A stretch of DNA of 64,000 nucleotides from the NCBI RefSeq assembly GCF_004297405.1, contig NZ_SCVC01000012.1, positions 124,001 to 188,000 on the forward strand, given 5' to 3'. The DNA is from Reyranella sp. (GTDB taxonomy: Bacteria; Pseudomonadota; Alphaproteobacteria; Reyranellales; Reyranellaceae). A model generated the notes under the pieces. That model saw only the letters and a program-made list of their open reading frames with translations, searched no databases and was not told the origin of the DNA. Every line of letters begins with the position of its first letter. Position 1 is the first letter of the stretch. Made by a program: the position numbers and the translations under genes. Shown piece by piece: positions 1 to 8,974 of the stretch.

Positions 1-94
1 TGGTGCGGTCCGGAATAGCCTTACCGTTCAAGTCCTTGGCCGCCTTGTCCGCAGGTGCAGTTCCAGGCGATGATGCTTTCTTCTTCGTCGCCAT
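1..94 (-). CDS. N-terminus of an unidentified protein, cut by the window edge
   Basis: An ATG at 94 on the minus strand opens a reading frame that runs off the left edge after 31 codons. A GGGGGAAAA stretch about 6 bases upstream of the ATG is a fair ribosome binding site. The visible N-terminus starts MATKKKASSP and is rich in Lys, Ala and Pro, with no hydrophobic segment, so it looks like a flexible cytoplasmic or nucleic-acid-facing tail. The family cannot be identified from 31 residues. The frame is open to the edge, but the call rests mainly on the start and the Shine-Dalgarno-like run. Confidence 0.5.
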   Translation of the reverse strand, partial: MATKKKASSPGTAPADKAAKDLNGKAIPDRT

Positions 95-195
95 GCTGCT
101 TTTCCCCCACGCCGCTTGCGACAAAATGACGGGCGGTTGTTTAGCGTCCCTCCACAAGACCGGCAAGGGCGCGGCGAAGATTCAGAGATCAGAAT

Positions 196-825
196 CTAGT
201 CGGTTTTGTCGGAAGACCGCTTTTTGGCCATCGCGATGGGCAAATGCCAGCCCCGATAGATCGACATCAGGCGCAGGAAGAGGCAAAGCCCTGCGCCGGC
301 AAGGGTTACTGGCAGGCTGGGGAGGCCTAGCCATGTGCCGAGTGCAACCGTACCCGCGCCGGCGAGGGCTGCCACGGCGTAGAGCTCCGACCGTAGCACG
401 GTTGGCACCTGCAGGGTGAGCAGGTCGCGCGCCACACCACCGCCTACACAGGTCACGACCCCCAGGGCCGCCGCCATGACCGGGTTCAGCCCATAGGCCA
501 GCGCTTTCTGGGTGCCGGTCACGGCAAAGAGGCAAAGGCCCGCAGCGTCGAAGAGCATGACCGGGGTGCGGAGCCGGTCGATCCAGTCCGAAGCAAAGAA
601 GCCTAGCAAGCCGGCTGCGAGGGCTGCGGCGAGGTAGGGCCAGTTGGCGATGGCGGCCGGCGGTATGGCGCCGATCAGAAGGTCGCGTGCGATGCCGCCC
701 GCGACCGCCGCGGCCCAGGCAACGACGAGGACGCCGAACAGGTCGAGGCGCTTGTGGACCCCCCGCGTTGCACCGCTGATGGCGAACACGAAGGTTGCGG
801 CGAGGTCCATCGCGGTGAAGAGCAT
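196..825 (-). CDS. UPF0126 / TRIC-type membrane channel family protein
   Basis: A 209-residue integral membrane protein with about six to seven hydrophobic segments. It holds the two family repeats, each with a glycine-rich loop followed by Arg-Asp: GGIARDLL in the first half and GGVARDLL in the second. UPF0126 (YadS-like) proteins are related to TRIC cation channels and are usually about 205 residues, which fits the ATG at 825 rather than the longer open frame to 951. An internal ATG at 810 is a possible alternative start, because neither has a strong ribosome binding site. It is divergent from the DUF1345 gene, with only 53 bp between starts. The ion carried cannot be told from sequence. 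Confidence 0.85.
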   Translation of the reverse strand: MLFTAMDLAATFVFAISGATRGVHKRLDLFGVLVVAWAAAVAGGIARDLLIGAIPPAAIANWPYLAAALAAGLLGFFASDWIDRLRTPVMLFDAAGLCLFAVTGTQKALAYGLNPVMAAALGVVTCVGGGVARDLLTLQVPTVLRSELYAVAALAGAGTVALGTWLGLPSLPVTLAGAGLCLFLRLMSIYRGWHLPIAMAKKRSSDKTD

Positions 826-878
826 CGCAGCGACATTACAACGATTACCCTTCACTGCCGAGATGGCAGAGTGGGGGC

Positions 879-1529
879 ATGAAAGTCCGAGCGCCTCGCT
901 TCCTCCATGCCCATCCCAGGTTGCTGCTGTCCTTCGTGGCGGGGCTCGCATTGTTTCTGTTGTTGCCTCACGGCATGCGGATCGAAACGAGATGCCTCCT
1001 CGGTTGGGACCTGATGGCGTTGCTTTACATCGGCACCACCCTGCAGATGATCGAAACGTCGACGGTCACGACCTGCAGGACGCGCGCCGAACTCTATGAC
1101 GAGGGCGACTGGGTGATCATCCTGGTCGTGGTCGTGAGCGGGGCGGCGAGCTTCGCTGCGATCTTCGCCGAGTTAGCCTTGCTCAAGACACCGCACGGCT
1201 CGCTCTGGCTGGCGTTGCTGATCTCTGGTGGCACCGTGGCGCTGTCATGGTCGTTCACGCACATGGTGTTCGCGCTGCACTACGCCAACATCTACTACCG
1301 GCCGGACGATGATGGTCCCGGCGGACTTCGCTTTCCGGGTGACCGGCCGCCGGATTACCGCGACTTTCTTTACTACTCGTTCGTCATCGGCTGCGCGGCC
1401 CAGACCGGCGACGTCGAGACCGAGTCGCGCACGATGCGTCGGCTGAGCCTCATCCATGGCATCGTCGCCTTCGCTTTCAACACGGCGATCCTGGCGCTCA
1501 CCATCAATGTCGGCGCGAGCCTGATCTAG
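879..1529 (+). CDS. DUF1345 family integral membrane protein
   Basis: A 216-residue protein with about five hydrophobic segments: two near the N-terminus, two in the middle (around residues 79-100 and 107-127), and one at the C-terminus. The conserved DUF1345 region is visible, with the HMVFALHYA helix, the proline- and aspartate-rich loop, and the DFLYYSFVIGCAAQT stretch followed by a late histidine helix (LSLIHGIVAFAFNTAI). Its function is unknown; the family is found in the inner membrane. The stop codon shares the bases CTAG with the stop of the convergent acyl-CoA ligase gene, so the two genes overlap by 4 bp tail to tail. The start at 879 gives the usual family length. Confidence 0.85.
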   Translation: MKVRAPRFLHAHPRLLLSFVAGLALFLLLPHGMRIETRCLLGWDLMALLYIGTTLQMIETSTVTTCRTRAELYDEGDWVIILVVVVSGAASFAAIFAELALLKTPHGSLWLALLISGGTVALSWSFTHMVFALHYANIYYRPDDDGPGGLRFPGDRPPDYRDFLYYSFVIGCAAQTGDVETESRTMRRLSLIHGIVAFAFNTAILALTINVGASLI

Positions 1530-3028
1530 CGACGTGGAGACAATCGGAAGTCGCGGCCGTCTTTAAGCCAGGCCAGCCGCTCATCCCGCAGCAAGGTCCG
1601 TCGCGCCTTGCCGGAATCGTCGCGCAGGCTCGCGGTGGCGATCTCGTAACTCTCGGGGTGCTTGTTGCGGCTGAGCAGGTCCGACAGCACCGCGTTCATG
1701 CCATCGATGACGTCCCGCGGATCGGCATCTTCCTTGATCTCGATGATGGCGTGGAGGCGGTTGCCGAGTTCGGCGTCGGGCAGGCCGACGACGATGCTGG
1801 AACGCACATCCGGATGCGCCACCACGGCCGCTTCAACCTCCGCCGGATAGATGTTTGCGCCGCCGCGCAGGATCATGTCGCTCAGGCGGTCGCCGAGATA
1901 GAGGTAGCCATCGGCATCGAATCGTCCGACGTCACCGATCGATTCCCAGCCATCCTCCCGTCGCTTCGGATTCGCGCCGAGATAATGGTAGGTGCTGCCG
2001 GAACCGGAGGCGGGCAGGAAGTAGATCTCACCGGTTTCGCCGGGTGCCACGTCCTTGCCGTCCTCGCCGATGATCCGGATCTGGCAAACGGCAGGGTCCG
2101 GCCGGCCGACCGATCCCTTGTGGGCGAGCCATTCGGTGCCTGAAATCACGGTGCTCCCCTGGCGTTCGGTACCGCCATAGAGTTCAAAAATACGCTCAGG
2201 CCCGAGCCATTCGATCCACTTCTCCTTCAGCCATGGCGGCATGGGCGCAGCCATATGGAAGACGACCTTGAGGCTCGAGAGGTCGTAGCGGTTGCGAACG
2301 CTCTCCGGCAGCGCCCAGATGCGGTGCATCATCGTCGGAACGAAGTTCACCCATTCGAGCCTATGCGCCTCGATCAGCCGCAGCGCTTCTTCGGCATCGA
2401 ACTTCTTCAGGCCGGTGACGCTGCCACCCGCAAACAGGGCGTAGTGGGTCACGAGGAATGGGGCGTTGTGATAGAGCGGGCCGGGATTGAGCAGTGCCAC
2501 GCCGGGCACGATGCCCAGCGGCGTCGGTGAAGTGAGCTCGATGACGGCCGGTTGGTGGTCGAGGATGATCTTGGGGCGCCCAGTGGAGCCGCCGCTGGTC
2601 ATCGCCTTCCAATAGCGCGCGACCGGGCGGTCGAGCGGCTCGTCCGAAACACCTTCGGGCTCGAAGTTCTGGGGCAGGGCGTTCGGGGCGTTCCAGTCCG
2701 GCTCACCACCGACAACCAAGGCAGGCTTCAGGACGTCGAGAATGGCAGCCACTTCGCCGCGCGGCAGCCGATGCGACAGCGAGGTCGGTGTCGCGCCCAG
2801 TTTCCAGATCGCAAAGCTCGTCTCGTAGAACGCATTGCTGTTGGGCAGTCCGATGGCGACGAAGTCGCCGGCTTTTACCCCTCGATCCGCAAAAGCACGG
2901 GCGCGCCGGTTGGCGCCGCGCTCGAGCGCCTCCCAGGTGAGCTCTTGTCCATCGTGCCGAACGGCGACGGTGTTGCTCGGCTTATGGTCGGCATACCAGC
3001 GCGGCACATCGGCAAGCGGAAGCAGCAT
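1526..3028 (-). CDS. AMP-dependent acyl-CoA synthetase/ligase
   Basis: A 500-residue member of the ANL (adenylate-forming) superfamily, which activates a carboxylate with ATP to an acyl-adenylate and then a CoA thioester. The phosphate-binding loop TSGGSTGRPK lies near residue 145, the YGGTE adenine-binding motif near 285, the GDVGRFDADGYLYLGDR hinge near 365, and a C-terminal small domain carries the expected lysine (SGKARRTLL). The sequence style is that of bile-acid or aryl/acyl-CoA ligases rather than acetyl-CoA synthetase; the true substrate is unknown. The ATG at 3028 has an AGGAGG site. The DHA2 exporter lies directly upstream on the same strand, and the two could be co-transcribed. 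Confidence 0.9.
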   Translation of the reverse strand: MLLPLADVPRWYADHKPSNTVAVRHDGQELTWEALERGANRRARAFADRGVKAGDFVAIGLPNSNAFYETSFAIWKLGATPTSLSHRLPRGEVAAILDVLKPALVVGGEPDWNAPNALPQNFEPEGVSDEPLDRPVARYWKAMTSGGSTGRPKIILDHQPAVIELTSPTPLGIVPGVALLNPGPLYHNAPFLVTHYALFAGGSVTGLKKFDAEEALRLIEAHRLEWVNFVPTMMHRIWALPESVRNRYDLSSLKVVFHMAAPMPPWLKEKWIEWLGPERIFELYGGTERQGSTVISGTEWLAHKGSVGRPDPAVCQIRIIGEDGKDVAPGETGEIYFLPASGSGSTYHYLGANPKRREDGWESIGDVGRFDADGYLYLGDRLSDMILRGGANIYPAEVEAAVVAHPDVRSSIVVGLPDAELGNRLHAIIEIKEDADPRDVIDGMNAVLSDLLSRNKHPESYEIATASLRDDSGKARRTLLRDERLAWLKDGRDFRLSPRR

Positions 3029-3038
3029 TCATTTCCTC

Positions 3039-4499
3039 CTAATGCTCCGCGCTCTCGGGCTGGGCGGCGCGATGTTTTTGGGAGTCGTGCTGGCTGATGG
3101 CTTCACCATCATCCTTGCGAAGCTCCATGAAGACGACCGACGATACGACCGTCAGGATACCCAATGCCAGAAAGGACTGCTGCACACCGTGGATCAGCGC
3201 ATCGGGATGCGAATGCAGCTCCGGCGGCACGAAGAAGGCAGCGATGAGACCGGCGCCTGCGACGCCGAAGCTGATGGCCAGTTGCTGGCCAGTCGCGGCG
3301 ATGGTGCTGGCACTACTGGTCTGCGAGGCGCTGACGTCGGCATACACCAGCGTGTTCATGCTGGTGTACTGCATCGAGGTGAAGAAACCGAGGATGAAGG
3401 CCTGCATGACGATCAGCCAGATCGGCGTGTGGGCACCCACCGTGGCGAACGACATGATCATGATGCCGACGATGATCGTGTTGCCGACCAGCACGTTACG
3501 GTAGCCGAGCTTTGCCAGGATCGTCGGCATGAAGGTCTTGAGCCCGATCGAGGCGATGGCCTGAGGCAGCACCAGTAGACCCGACTGGATCGGCGAGAAG
3601 CCAAGCCCGATCTGGTAGAGCAGCGGAAACAGGAAAGGGATACCGCCCAGGCCCAGGCGCGTGAAGAACCCGCCGCTCACCGCCGCGCGGAAGGTACGCA
3701 GCTTGAACAGGCCGAGGTTGAGCAGCGGAAAGGCAGTCAGGGTGGCTCGGATGCCGTACCCCGCCAGCAGAGCAAGCGCGATGCCCAGCAGTCCGAATAT
3801 CTCCGCCAGGCTGAGCCTGTGGTCGCCGAAGACCTCCAGAACGTAGGAGAGAAGGGCGATGCCACCACCAAAAAGCACCAGTCCCACGACGTCGAGGGGA
3901 TGGGTCTGCGTCTCGCGATAGTCCGGCAAATAGCGCTGCACGAAGTACAGGCCGAGCAGGCCTACCGGGATGTTCACGAAGAACACGATGCTCCAGTGGA
4001 GGTAGGCCACGATCAGGCCGCCCGCGACCGGGCCGATCATCGGGCCGACCAGGCTCGGGATGGCGACGAAGCTCATGGCGCGCACGAGATCGGCCTTTCC
4101 GAAGGTGCGCGCCAAGGTCATGCGGCCGACCGGCATCATCATCGCGCCGCCCACACCTTGTATGACGCGGCAGGCGACCAGCATTTCGATGCTGGTCGCG
4201 AGGCCGCACAGGATTGAGCCCACGGTGAAGAAGCCAATGGCCGAGGCGAAGACACGGCGGGTGCCGAAACGATCGGCCATCCAGCCGCTGATCGGAATGA
4301 AGACGGCAAGGCTCAGAGTGTAGCTCGCCAGCACCGCCTTCATATTGAGTGGCGTGACCTCCATCGCTCTGGCGATCGCTGGAACAGCGGTGTTCAGGAT
4401 CGTCGTGTCGAGCGACTGCATGAAGAATGCGACGGCTACCAGCCAGGGCAGCAGCCGCTTTATGGAATCGCTGGGCAGAGCGGAAGAGGGGTCGGGCAT
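3039..4499 (-). CDS. DHA2-family MFS drug/solute exporter (EmrB/QacA type)
   Basis: A 486-residue major facilitator protein with about 14 transmembrane helices, the size and count of the DHA2 branch. Motif A (GWMADRFGTRRVF) follows helix 2, helix 1 has the QSLDTTILNTAVPAI segment with the membrane aspartate, and motif C (PSLVGPMIGPVAGG) sits in helix 5. It should exchange a hydrophobic or amphipathic substrate for protons in the inner membrane. The ATG at 4499 is preferred over TTG or GTG codons just upstream; none has a strong ribosome binding site. No membrane-fusion partner or TetR regulator is adjacent, so the substrate and the control are open. Confidence 0.9.
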   Translation of the reverse strand: MPDPSSALPSDSIKRLLPWLVAVAFFMQSLDTTILNTAVPAIARAMEVTPLNMKAVLASYTLSLAVFIPISGWMADRFGTRRVFASAIGFFTVGSILCGLATSIEMLVACRVIQGVGGAMMMPVGRMTLARTFGKADLVRAMSFVAIPSLVGPMIGPVAGGLIVAYLHWSIVFFVNIPVGLLGLYFVQRYLPDYRETQTHPLDVVGLVLFGGGIALLSYVLEVFGDHRLSLAEIFGLLGIALALLAGYGIRATLTAFPLLNLGLFKLRTFRAAVSGGFFTRLGLGGIPFLFPLLYQIGLGFSPIQSGLLVLPQAIASIGLKTFMPTILAKLGYRNVLVGNTIIVGIMIMSFATVGAHTPIWLIVMQAFILGFFTSMQYTSMNTLVYADVSASQTSSASTIAATGQQLAISFGVAGAGLIAAFFVPPELHSHPDALIHGVQQSFLALGILTVVSSVVFMELRKDDGEAISQHDSQKHRAAQPESAEH

Positions 4500-4565
4500 C
4501 ACCAATCGGGCACTACCGTCGGGCCGTCGCCGACGGGCGTAGCCGTCAACCGTATTACGCTCGCC

Positions 4566-5492
4566 CTATGGCGGAGTCATGTCGGCTTTGTCCCAGTCCT
4601 TGTCGGGATCGAACAGCGCGATGGCCGCCGCCCGCTCACTGGTTTTCGGGCCGAGATCGCGTTCGTACACCACACCGTCCTGGTTCACGATGAAGGTCAT
4701 GACGCCGGTCTCGCCGTAGCTCACCGGCCAGGCGATGACGCCGAAGCCGCCGACCATGCGATTGTTGACGAGATAGTTGTAGGCTCCGCCTTGGGCCGCA
4801 GCCCCCTGACCGTAGAGCAGGCGGAAATGGTAGCCGAAATAGCCCTGCCCAGGCCCGTCGCCGGGTTGCGCCTTGGCCACGAGCGCGCCGAGCGGGCTCT
4901 GCGGTTCACCGGGTTTCGTGTCCCAGTAGAGTCCATTCTTCTCGCCGGGCGAGCTGAGCAGGCGCCGGGCATAGGTCGCGACCCCGACTTTCATCGGGTC
5001 GAGCGTCGCATAATCGTGCTGTGCGTCGACAATGGCGAGCAGGGTCTGGATGACGGTGATCTCATCGCGGCCGATTTCGCGAGCTTCAATCTCGGCCTTT
5101 CCCGCCACCACGTCGTAACGCCAGCCGCCAGCGTCCTTGACCAGCGGGATCGGCATGCTCCAGCCGGTCTTGCCCGCTTCGATGAGCGCCTTGTCGTCGC
5201 CCTGCATCACGACCTTGTGGTTTTCGTCCCAGGCAGCGAGGAAGCGGGCACGCACGTCGTCCTCGTGTGCGGTGTTGCCGGGGATCAGGTTGCGCCAGCC
5301 GGTGCCGAGGATCGCTTCGACCTTCTTGTCGTCGTTCTTGCGAATCGCCTCGGTGAGCGTGTCCGCGGCGACATCGGGAGTGGCGAAGCGTTCCTGCTTG
5401 TCGGTCTGCGCGGAGGCCACGCCCGCAAGCGACGCAACAAGCAACAGGGCAAGGCCCAGGCTCCCGAGGAGCATTCGGATGGACGCACTCAT
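4566..5492 (-). CDS. DUF2950 family secreted protein
   Basis: A 308-residue exported protein with a Sec-type signal peptide ending near VASAQ (about residue 29). The mature part matches the DUF2950 layout: an N-terminal helical region (VAADTLTEAIRKNDDKKVEAILG) and a C-terminal half with the GYFGYHFRLLYGQG and YGETGVMTFIVNQDGVVYERDLG signatures. The function of the family is unknown. The start ATG overlaps the stop of the DUF3300 gene by 4 bp (ATGA), so the two are translationally coupled. DUF3300-DUF2950 pairs recur in proteobacteria, which argues that the two products work together in the envelope. Confidence 0.88.
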   Translation of the reverse strand: MSASIRMLLGSLGLALLLVASLAGVASAQTDKQERFATPDVAADTLTEAIRKNDDKKVEAILGTGWRNLIPGNTAHEDDVRARFLAAWDENHKVVMQGDDKALIEAGKTGWSMPIPLVKDAGGWRYDVVAGKAEIEAREIGRDEITVIQTLLAIVDAQHDYATLDPMKVGVATYARRLLSSPGEKNGLYWDTKPGEPQSPLGALVAKAQPGDGPGQGYFGYHFRLLYGQGAAAQGGAYNYLVNNRMVGGFGVIAWPVSYGETGVMTFIVNQDGVVYERDLGPKTSERAAAIALFDPDKDWDKADMTPP

Positions 5493-6742
5493 CGCCGGCC
5501 TCCTCTCGCTCCGCCACCGCCATGGAAGCCACCGCCTCCGCCATGGGCGCCACCGGATGGTCGTTGGAAGTTCGGATGCGAGTTGGCTCGCCCTTGCTGT
5601 GCACGGCCTCTCATCGCTTCACGATTAACCTGCTGGCCGCGATTGACACCGCTCAGCGCCGACGGCCTATCGCCGTGAGCGAAGTTGCCGCGGTTCTGGA
5701 TCTGGGGATGCGTGCCGGCGTGTGGTCGATTGGCACCACCCTGCGGCAAGTGCGGCGCTTGGCCTGGCGTATGGGCCGGCGTGCGTCCGGCGAGCTGGCC
5801 GCGGAACTGCTGACGATCGGCGGCGCCGGCGGGCTTGTGCTGGCCGAACTGCTGGCGGGTCGCCGGATCGCGATAGGCGACGCCGCGGCGGTGGCCGGGA
5901 TCGTGCTGCCAGCGGTTGTTGTTGTTGACGTAGCGGTTGCGGTCGAAGTGGTTGTCGATGTTCACCGCGCGATTGACGTTCACGTTGACGTAGGAGTTGC
6001 CACGACCCCAGTTCCAGCTCGAGAACATCGAACCGGCTGCCGCAATGCCGACGCCCCACAGCAGGCCGGTTGCCAGGGCCGCTCCATAGCCGTAGCCGGG
6101 AGGCGGCGGATAGTAGGTCGGCGGATAGGCGGGATAGGGCCACGCGCCGTAGGCCCATGACGGATTGTAGGAGGGAACATAGATGACTTCGGGATTGGCC
6201 GGCTCGATGACGATCGTGCGGTCGGCGCCCGAACCCTGGCTCGTCACAGTCTGCTGCTGGCCGCTCTTGAGATTACCGGCATCCGCCGCCTTGGCGCGCA
6301 GCCGCTGGATCGAGTCTGCAACATCCTGCTGCTGGGAAATCATTGCGTCGCCGAGCTTCTGCGTCCATTCGAGATGATCGCTGAGCTGCGTCAGCACGGA
6401 AGGGAAGGCCACCAGCGACTTCACGCTGACATCCCAGGTCTTGTCCTTCACAGCCGTGACGGCCGCATCGCCCTTCAGCGCCGGGTTTGCTTTCGACCAG
6501 CGAGCAGCCTCGACGATCTCCAGCGGATACCCCGTTGCCATCAGAACCTGCGACAGCAGCGAATCGGGATAGAGTGCAATCGGTGCGAGGATCTGGTCGA
6601 GTTCCTCGGGCTTCAATGTCTTCTTGTCATCCTGGGGCGCCGCAGGCGCGGGAGGAGAAGCCTGGGCAAAACAAGGCATGGAACTTAACGATCCGAGCGC
6701 GGATATCGCCAAGGCACCCAGCAGCAATTTACGCCGATCCAT
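5489..6742 (-). CDS. DUF3300 family secreted protein with Gly/His-rich tail
   Basis: A 417-residue exported protein. The N-terminus MDRRKLLLGAL resembles a twin-arginine leader, with cleavage likely near CFAQA. Residues about 40-180 carry the DUF3300 core (ELDQILAPIALYPDSLLSQVLMA and the VIYVPSYNP segment), followed by a Pro/Tyr-rich stretch, one hydrophobic segment (ATGLLWGVGIAAAGSMF), and a long disordered Asn/Arg/His/Gly tail ending in repeated GGGG blocks. The ATG at 6742 has a GGAG site and is favoured over the longer frame to 6781, which would bury the leader. Function unknown; it is coupled to DUF2950 and divergent from an arylsulfatase gene. Confidence 0.88.
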   Translation of the reverse strand: MDRRKLLLGALAISALGSLSSMPCFAQASPPAPAAPQDDKKTLKPEELDQILAPIALYPDSLLSQVLMATGYPLEIVEAARWSKANPALKGDAAVTAVKDKTWDVSVKSLVAFPSVLTQLSDHLEWTQKLGDAMISQQQDVADSIQRLRAKAADAGNLKSGQQQTVTSQGSGADRTIVIEPANPEVIYVPSYNPSWAYGAWPYPAYPPTYYPPPPGYGYGAALATGLLWGVGIAAAGSMFSSWNWGRGNSYVNVNVNRAVNIDNHFDRNRYVNNNNRWQHDPGHRRGVAYRDPATRQQFGQHKPAGAADRQQFRGQLAGRTPAHTPGQAPHLPQGGANRPHAGTHPQIQNRGNFAHGDRPSALSGVNRGQQVNREAMRGRAQQGRANSHPNFQRPSGGAHGGGGGFHGGGGARGGRR

Positions 6743-6914
6743 GTCTGTCTCCTGCGTCCAGAATTGCGGCTGCCGGTACACCCTAGGCTGGAGCTGGCAT
6801 CAACGTCCAGATCACAAATGCATTTCTGCCGTTCACACCGGGTGATCGGGCGGGCGCGTACACCTATGCGCAATCCGAGATTTACCGGCAGCGACCGCCG
6901 GACGTAGAGTTCAA

Positions 6915-6931
6915 CCTTGTTATCGACAAGG
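6915..6931 (+). promoter_or_regulatory. Hairpin covering the sulfatase ribosome binding site
   Basis: CCTTGT (6915-6920) and ACAAGG (6926-6931) are exact complements around the 5-base loop TATCG. The right arm shares bases with the AAGGAGGG Shine-Dalgarno sequence at 6928-6935, nine bases ahead of the sulfatase ATG at 6940. Seen directly: the complementarity and its overlap with the site. Inferred: partial closing of the site in the mRNA. Confidence 0.4.
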
Positions 6932-6939
6932 AGGGCGGC

Positions 6940-8556
6940 ATGGCCGACGACGCGAACAACGGATCAAACCGGCGTAAGCTTCTGCTGGGTGGTACCGCCC
7001 TTTCAGTGCTGGGCACTGTGGGGCTTGTCGGGAAAGTACAACAGGCGCAAGCGCAGCAGCCGCCGGCCGGTGGGCGTCGCCTCAACATCCTCGTCATCTT
7101 CGGTGACGATGTCGGGCAATCGAACATCAGCGCCTATACGTTCGGCTTGATGGGCTACAAGACGCCGAACATCGATCGTCTCGCTAAAGAAGGCGCGATG
7201 TTCACCGACTATTATGCCGAGCAGAGCTGCACAGCAGGTCGCTCGACCTTCATTACGGGGCAATGCACCCTGCGCACAGGTCTCAGCAAGGTTGGTGTGC
7301 CGGGCGCCACCGAGGGTCTGCAGGCACGCGATGTGACCATCGCCGAAATTCTGAAACCGATGGGCTACGCGACTGGCCAGTTCGGCAAGAACCATCTCGG
7401 CGATCGTGACGAGTTTTTGCCGACCAACCACGGTTTCGACGAGTTCTTCGGTAATCTCTACCATCTCAACGCCGAAGAAGAGCCGGAGCAGCGCACCTAT
7501 CCGAAGGATCCGGAGTTCCGCAAGAAGTATGGGCCGCGCGGTGTCATCCGCTCCTATGCCGATGGCCGTATTCAGGATACCGGCCCGCTCACCAAGAAGC
7601 GCATGGAGACGATCGACGACGAGACGTCGGCCGCCGCCATGGATTTCATGGATCGGCAGGTGAAGGCCAACAAGCCGTTCTTCTGCTGGTTCAACTCCAC
7701 ACGCATGCATTTCCGCACGCACGTGAAAGAGGATCGGCGCAGCCCGGCCGGCCTTACGGCCCTCACGGAGTATGCCGATGGCATGGTCGAGCATGACGGC
7801 CATGTCGGCCAAGTCCTGAAGAAGCTCGACGATCTCGGTATCGCCAACGACACGCTGGTGATCTACACGACCGATAACGGCCCGCACGCCAACTCCTGGC
7901 CGGATGGTGCCACGACGCCTTTCCGTAGTGAGAAGAACACCAACTGGGAGGGTGCCTTTCGCGTGCCTTGTTTCATCCGCTGGCCGGGCCAGGTTCAACC
8001 TGGAACCGTCTTCAACGGGATCGTGAGCGGGCTCGACTGGTTCCCCACGCTGGTGGCTGCGGCCGGCGATCCCGGCATCAAGGACAAGCTGCTGAAAGGC
8101 TTTCAGACCGGCGGCAAGACCTACAAAGTCCATCTCGACGGTTACAACCAGATTCCTTATCTGACGGCCAAGGAGCCGAACAGCGCCCGTAAGGAATTCG
8201 TCTACTTCAACGACGATGGCGACCTTGTCGGCTTGCGCTATGAAAACTGGAAGATCGTCTTCGAGGAGCAACGCGCTCCTGGAACGATGCGGGTGTGGGC
8301 AGAGCCGTTCACCAAGCTGCGCTTGCCGAAGCTGTTCGATCTTCGTGCCGACCCCTACGAGCGGGCGGACATCACCTCGAACACCTATTACGACTGGTTC
8401 GTCTCTCAACCTTACGTCATCTTTGCGGCGCAAGAGGTGGTCGGCAAGTTCCTGGCGACGTTCAAGGAGTATCCGCCCAGTCAGCGAGCCTCGAGCTTCT
8501 CGATCGACCAGATCGTGGAGGGCATGCAGAAATCGCTGAGCTCGATGCACAAATAG
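6940..8556 (+). CDS. Arylsulfatase, secreted (formylglycine-type sulfatase)
   Basis: A 538-residue sulfatase that hydrolyses sulfate esters with a formylglycine residue. The activation motif CTAGR is at residues 97-101, so Cys97 is the residue to be oxidised; the metal-binding DD pair is at 56-57, with the conserved GKNHLGD and TTDNGPHANSWPDG segments downstream. The N-terminus (NRRKLLLGGTALSV...QAQAQ) looks like a twin-arginine leader, so the enzyme probably acts in the periplasm. An AAGGAGGG site precedes the ATG. The DUF333 gene follows 11 bp downstream. No formylglycine-generating enzyme or anSME is in the window, so maturation must rely on a distant gene. Substrate unknown. Confidence 0.93.
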   Translation: MADDANNGSNRRKLLLGGTALSVLGTVGLVGKVQQAQAQQPPAGGRRLNILVIFGDDVGQSNISAYTFGLMGYKTPNIDRLAKEGAMFTDYYAEQSCTAGRSTFITGQCTLRTGLSKVGVPGATEGLQARDVTIAEILKPMGYATGQFGKNHLGDRDEFLPTNHGFDEFFGNLYHLNAEEEPEQRTYPKDPEFRKKYGPRGVIRSYADGRIQDTGPLTKKRMETIDDETSAAAMDFMDRQVKANKPFFCWFNSTRMHFRTHVKEDRRSPAGLTALTEYADGMVEHDGHVGQVLKKLDDLGIANDTLVIYTTDNGPHANSWPDGATTPFRSEKNTNWEGAFRVPCFIRWPGQVQPGTVFNGIVSGLDWFPTLVAAAGDPGIKDKLLKGFQTGGKTYKVHLDGYNQIPYLTAKEPNSARKEFVYFNDDGDLVGLRYENWKIVFEEQRAPGTMRVWAEPFTKLRLPKLFDLRADPYERADITSNTYYDWFVSQPYVIFAAQEVVGKFLATFKEYPPSQRASSFSIDQIVEGMQKSLSSMHK

Positions 8557-8566
8557 GAGCGGAGCT

Positions 8567-8974
8567 TTGCTGCGAGCGGTAATCTTCAGTGTCCTGTTGC
8601 TGGGTATGGCCGGCAACGTCTCAGCTCAAACGCTACCCTCGCCGCAACTCGCGAACCCTGCCTCGGTGCGTTGTGCCGAGCAGGGCGGGACGCTCAAGAT
8701 CGAAAAGCGTCCCGATGGCGGTCAGTACGGCGTCTGCGTCTTCGTCGACAATTACCAGTGCGAGGAGTGGGCCTTGTTTCGAGGCGAATGTCCTAAAGGT
8801 GGATTGCGCGTGACCGGCTATGTGACGCCCGCTGGCCGGTTCTGCGCCATCACCGGCGGCCGCTACACCGTGTCGTCGCCGCCGACCGCAGCCGTTGAAA
8901 AGGGCGTGTGCTCTCTGCCTGGCGGTAAGTCCTGCGACGCCGACGCCTACTTTGCCGGGACGTGTTCACGATGA
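8567..8974 (+). CDS. DUF333-containing small secreted protein
   Basis: A 135-residue exported protein. A short signal peptide ends near NVSAQ (about residue 20). It is followed by a DUF333 module with the NPASVRCAEQGGTL start and the CEEWALFRGECP end, and then a Cys-rich C-terminal part (CAITGGRYTV, CSLPGGKSCDADAYFAGTC) that could form several disulfides. The likely start is TTG at 8567 behind an AGGAGCGG site; no ATG is available in frame near the leader. It lies between the sulfatase and moxR and its stop overlaps the moxR start (ATGA), so it is probably the bridge between the sulfatase gene and the Bat operon. Function unknown. Confidence 0.75.
   Translation: MLRAVIFSVLLLGMAGNVSAQTLPSPQLANPASVRCAEQGGTLKIEKRPDGGQYGVCVFVDNYQCEEWALFRGECPKGGLRVTGYVTPAGRFCAITGGRYTVSSPPTAAVEKGVCSLPGGKSCDADAYFAGTCSR

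Noticed and set aside
178..197. AGATTC/GAATCT inverted repeat at the end of the UPF0126 gene
   Set aside because: Only six pairs, AT-rich, no T-run; too weak to call a terminator.
3..419. Plus-strand open frame of 138 codons at the left edge
   Set aside because: It lies opposite a protein start at 94 and the UPF0126 gene and has a random, Arg-rich sequence without family features.
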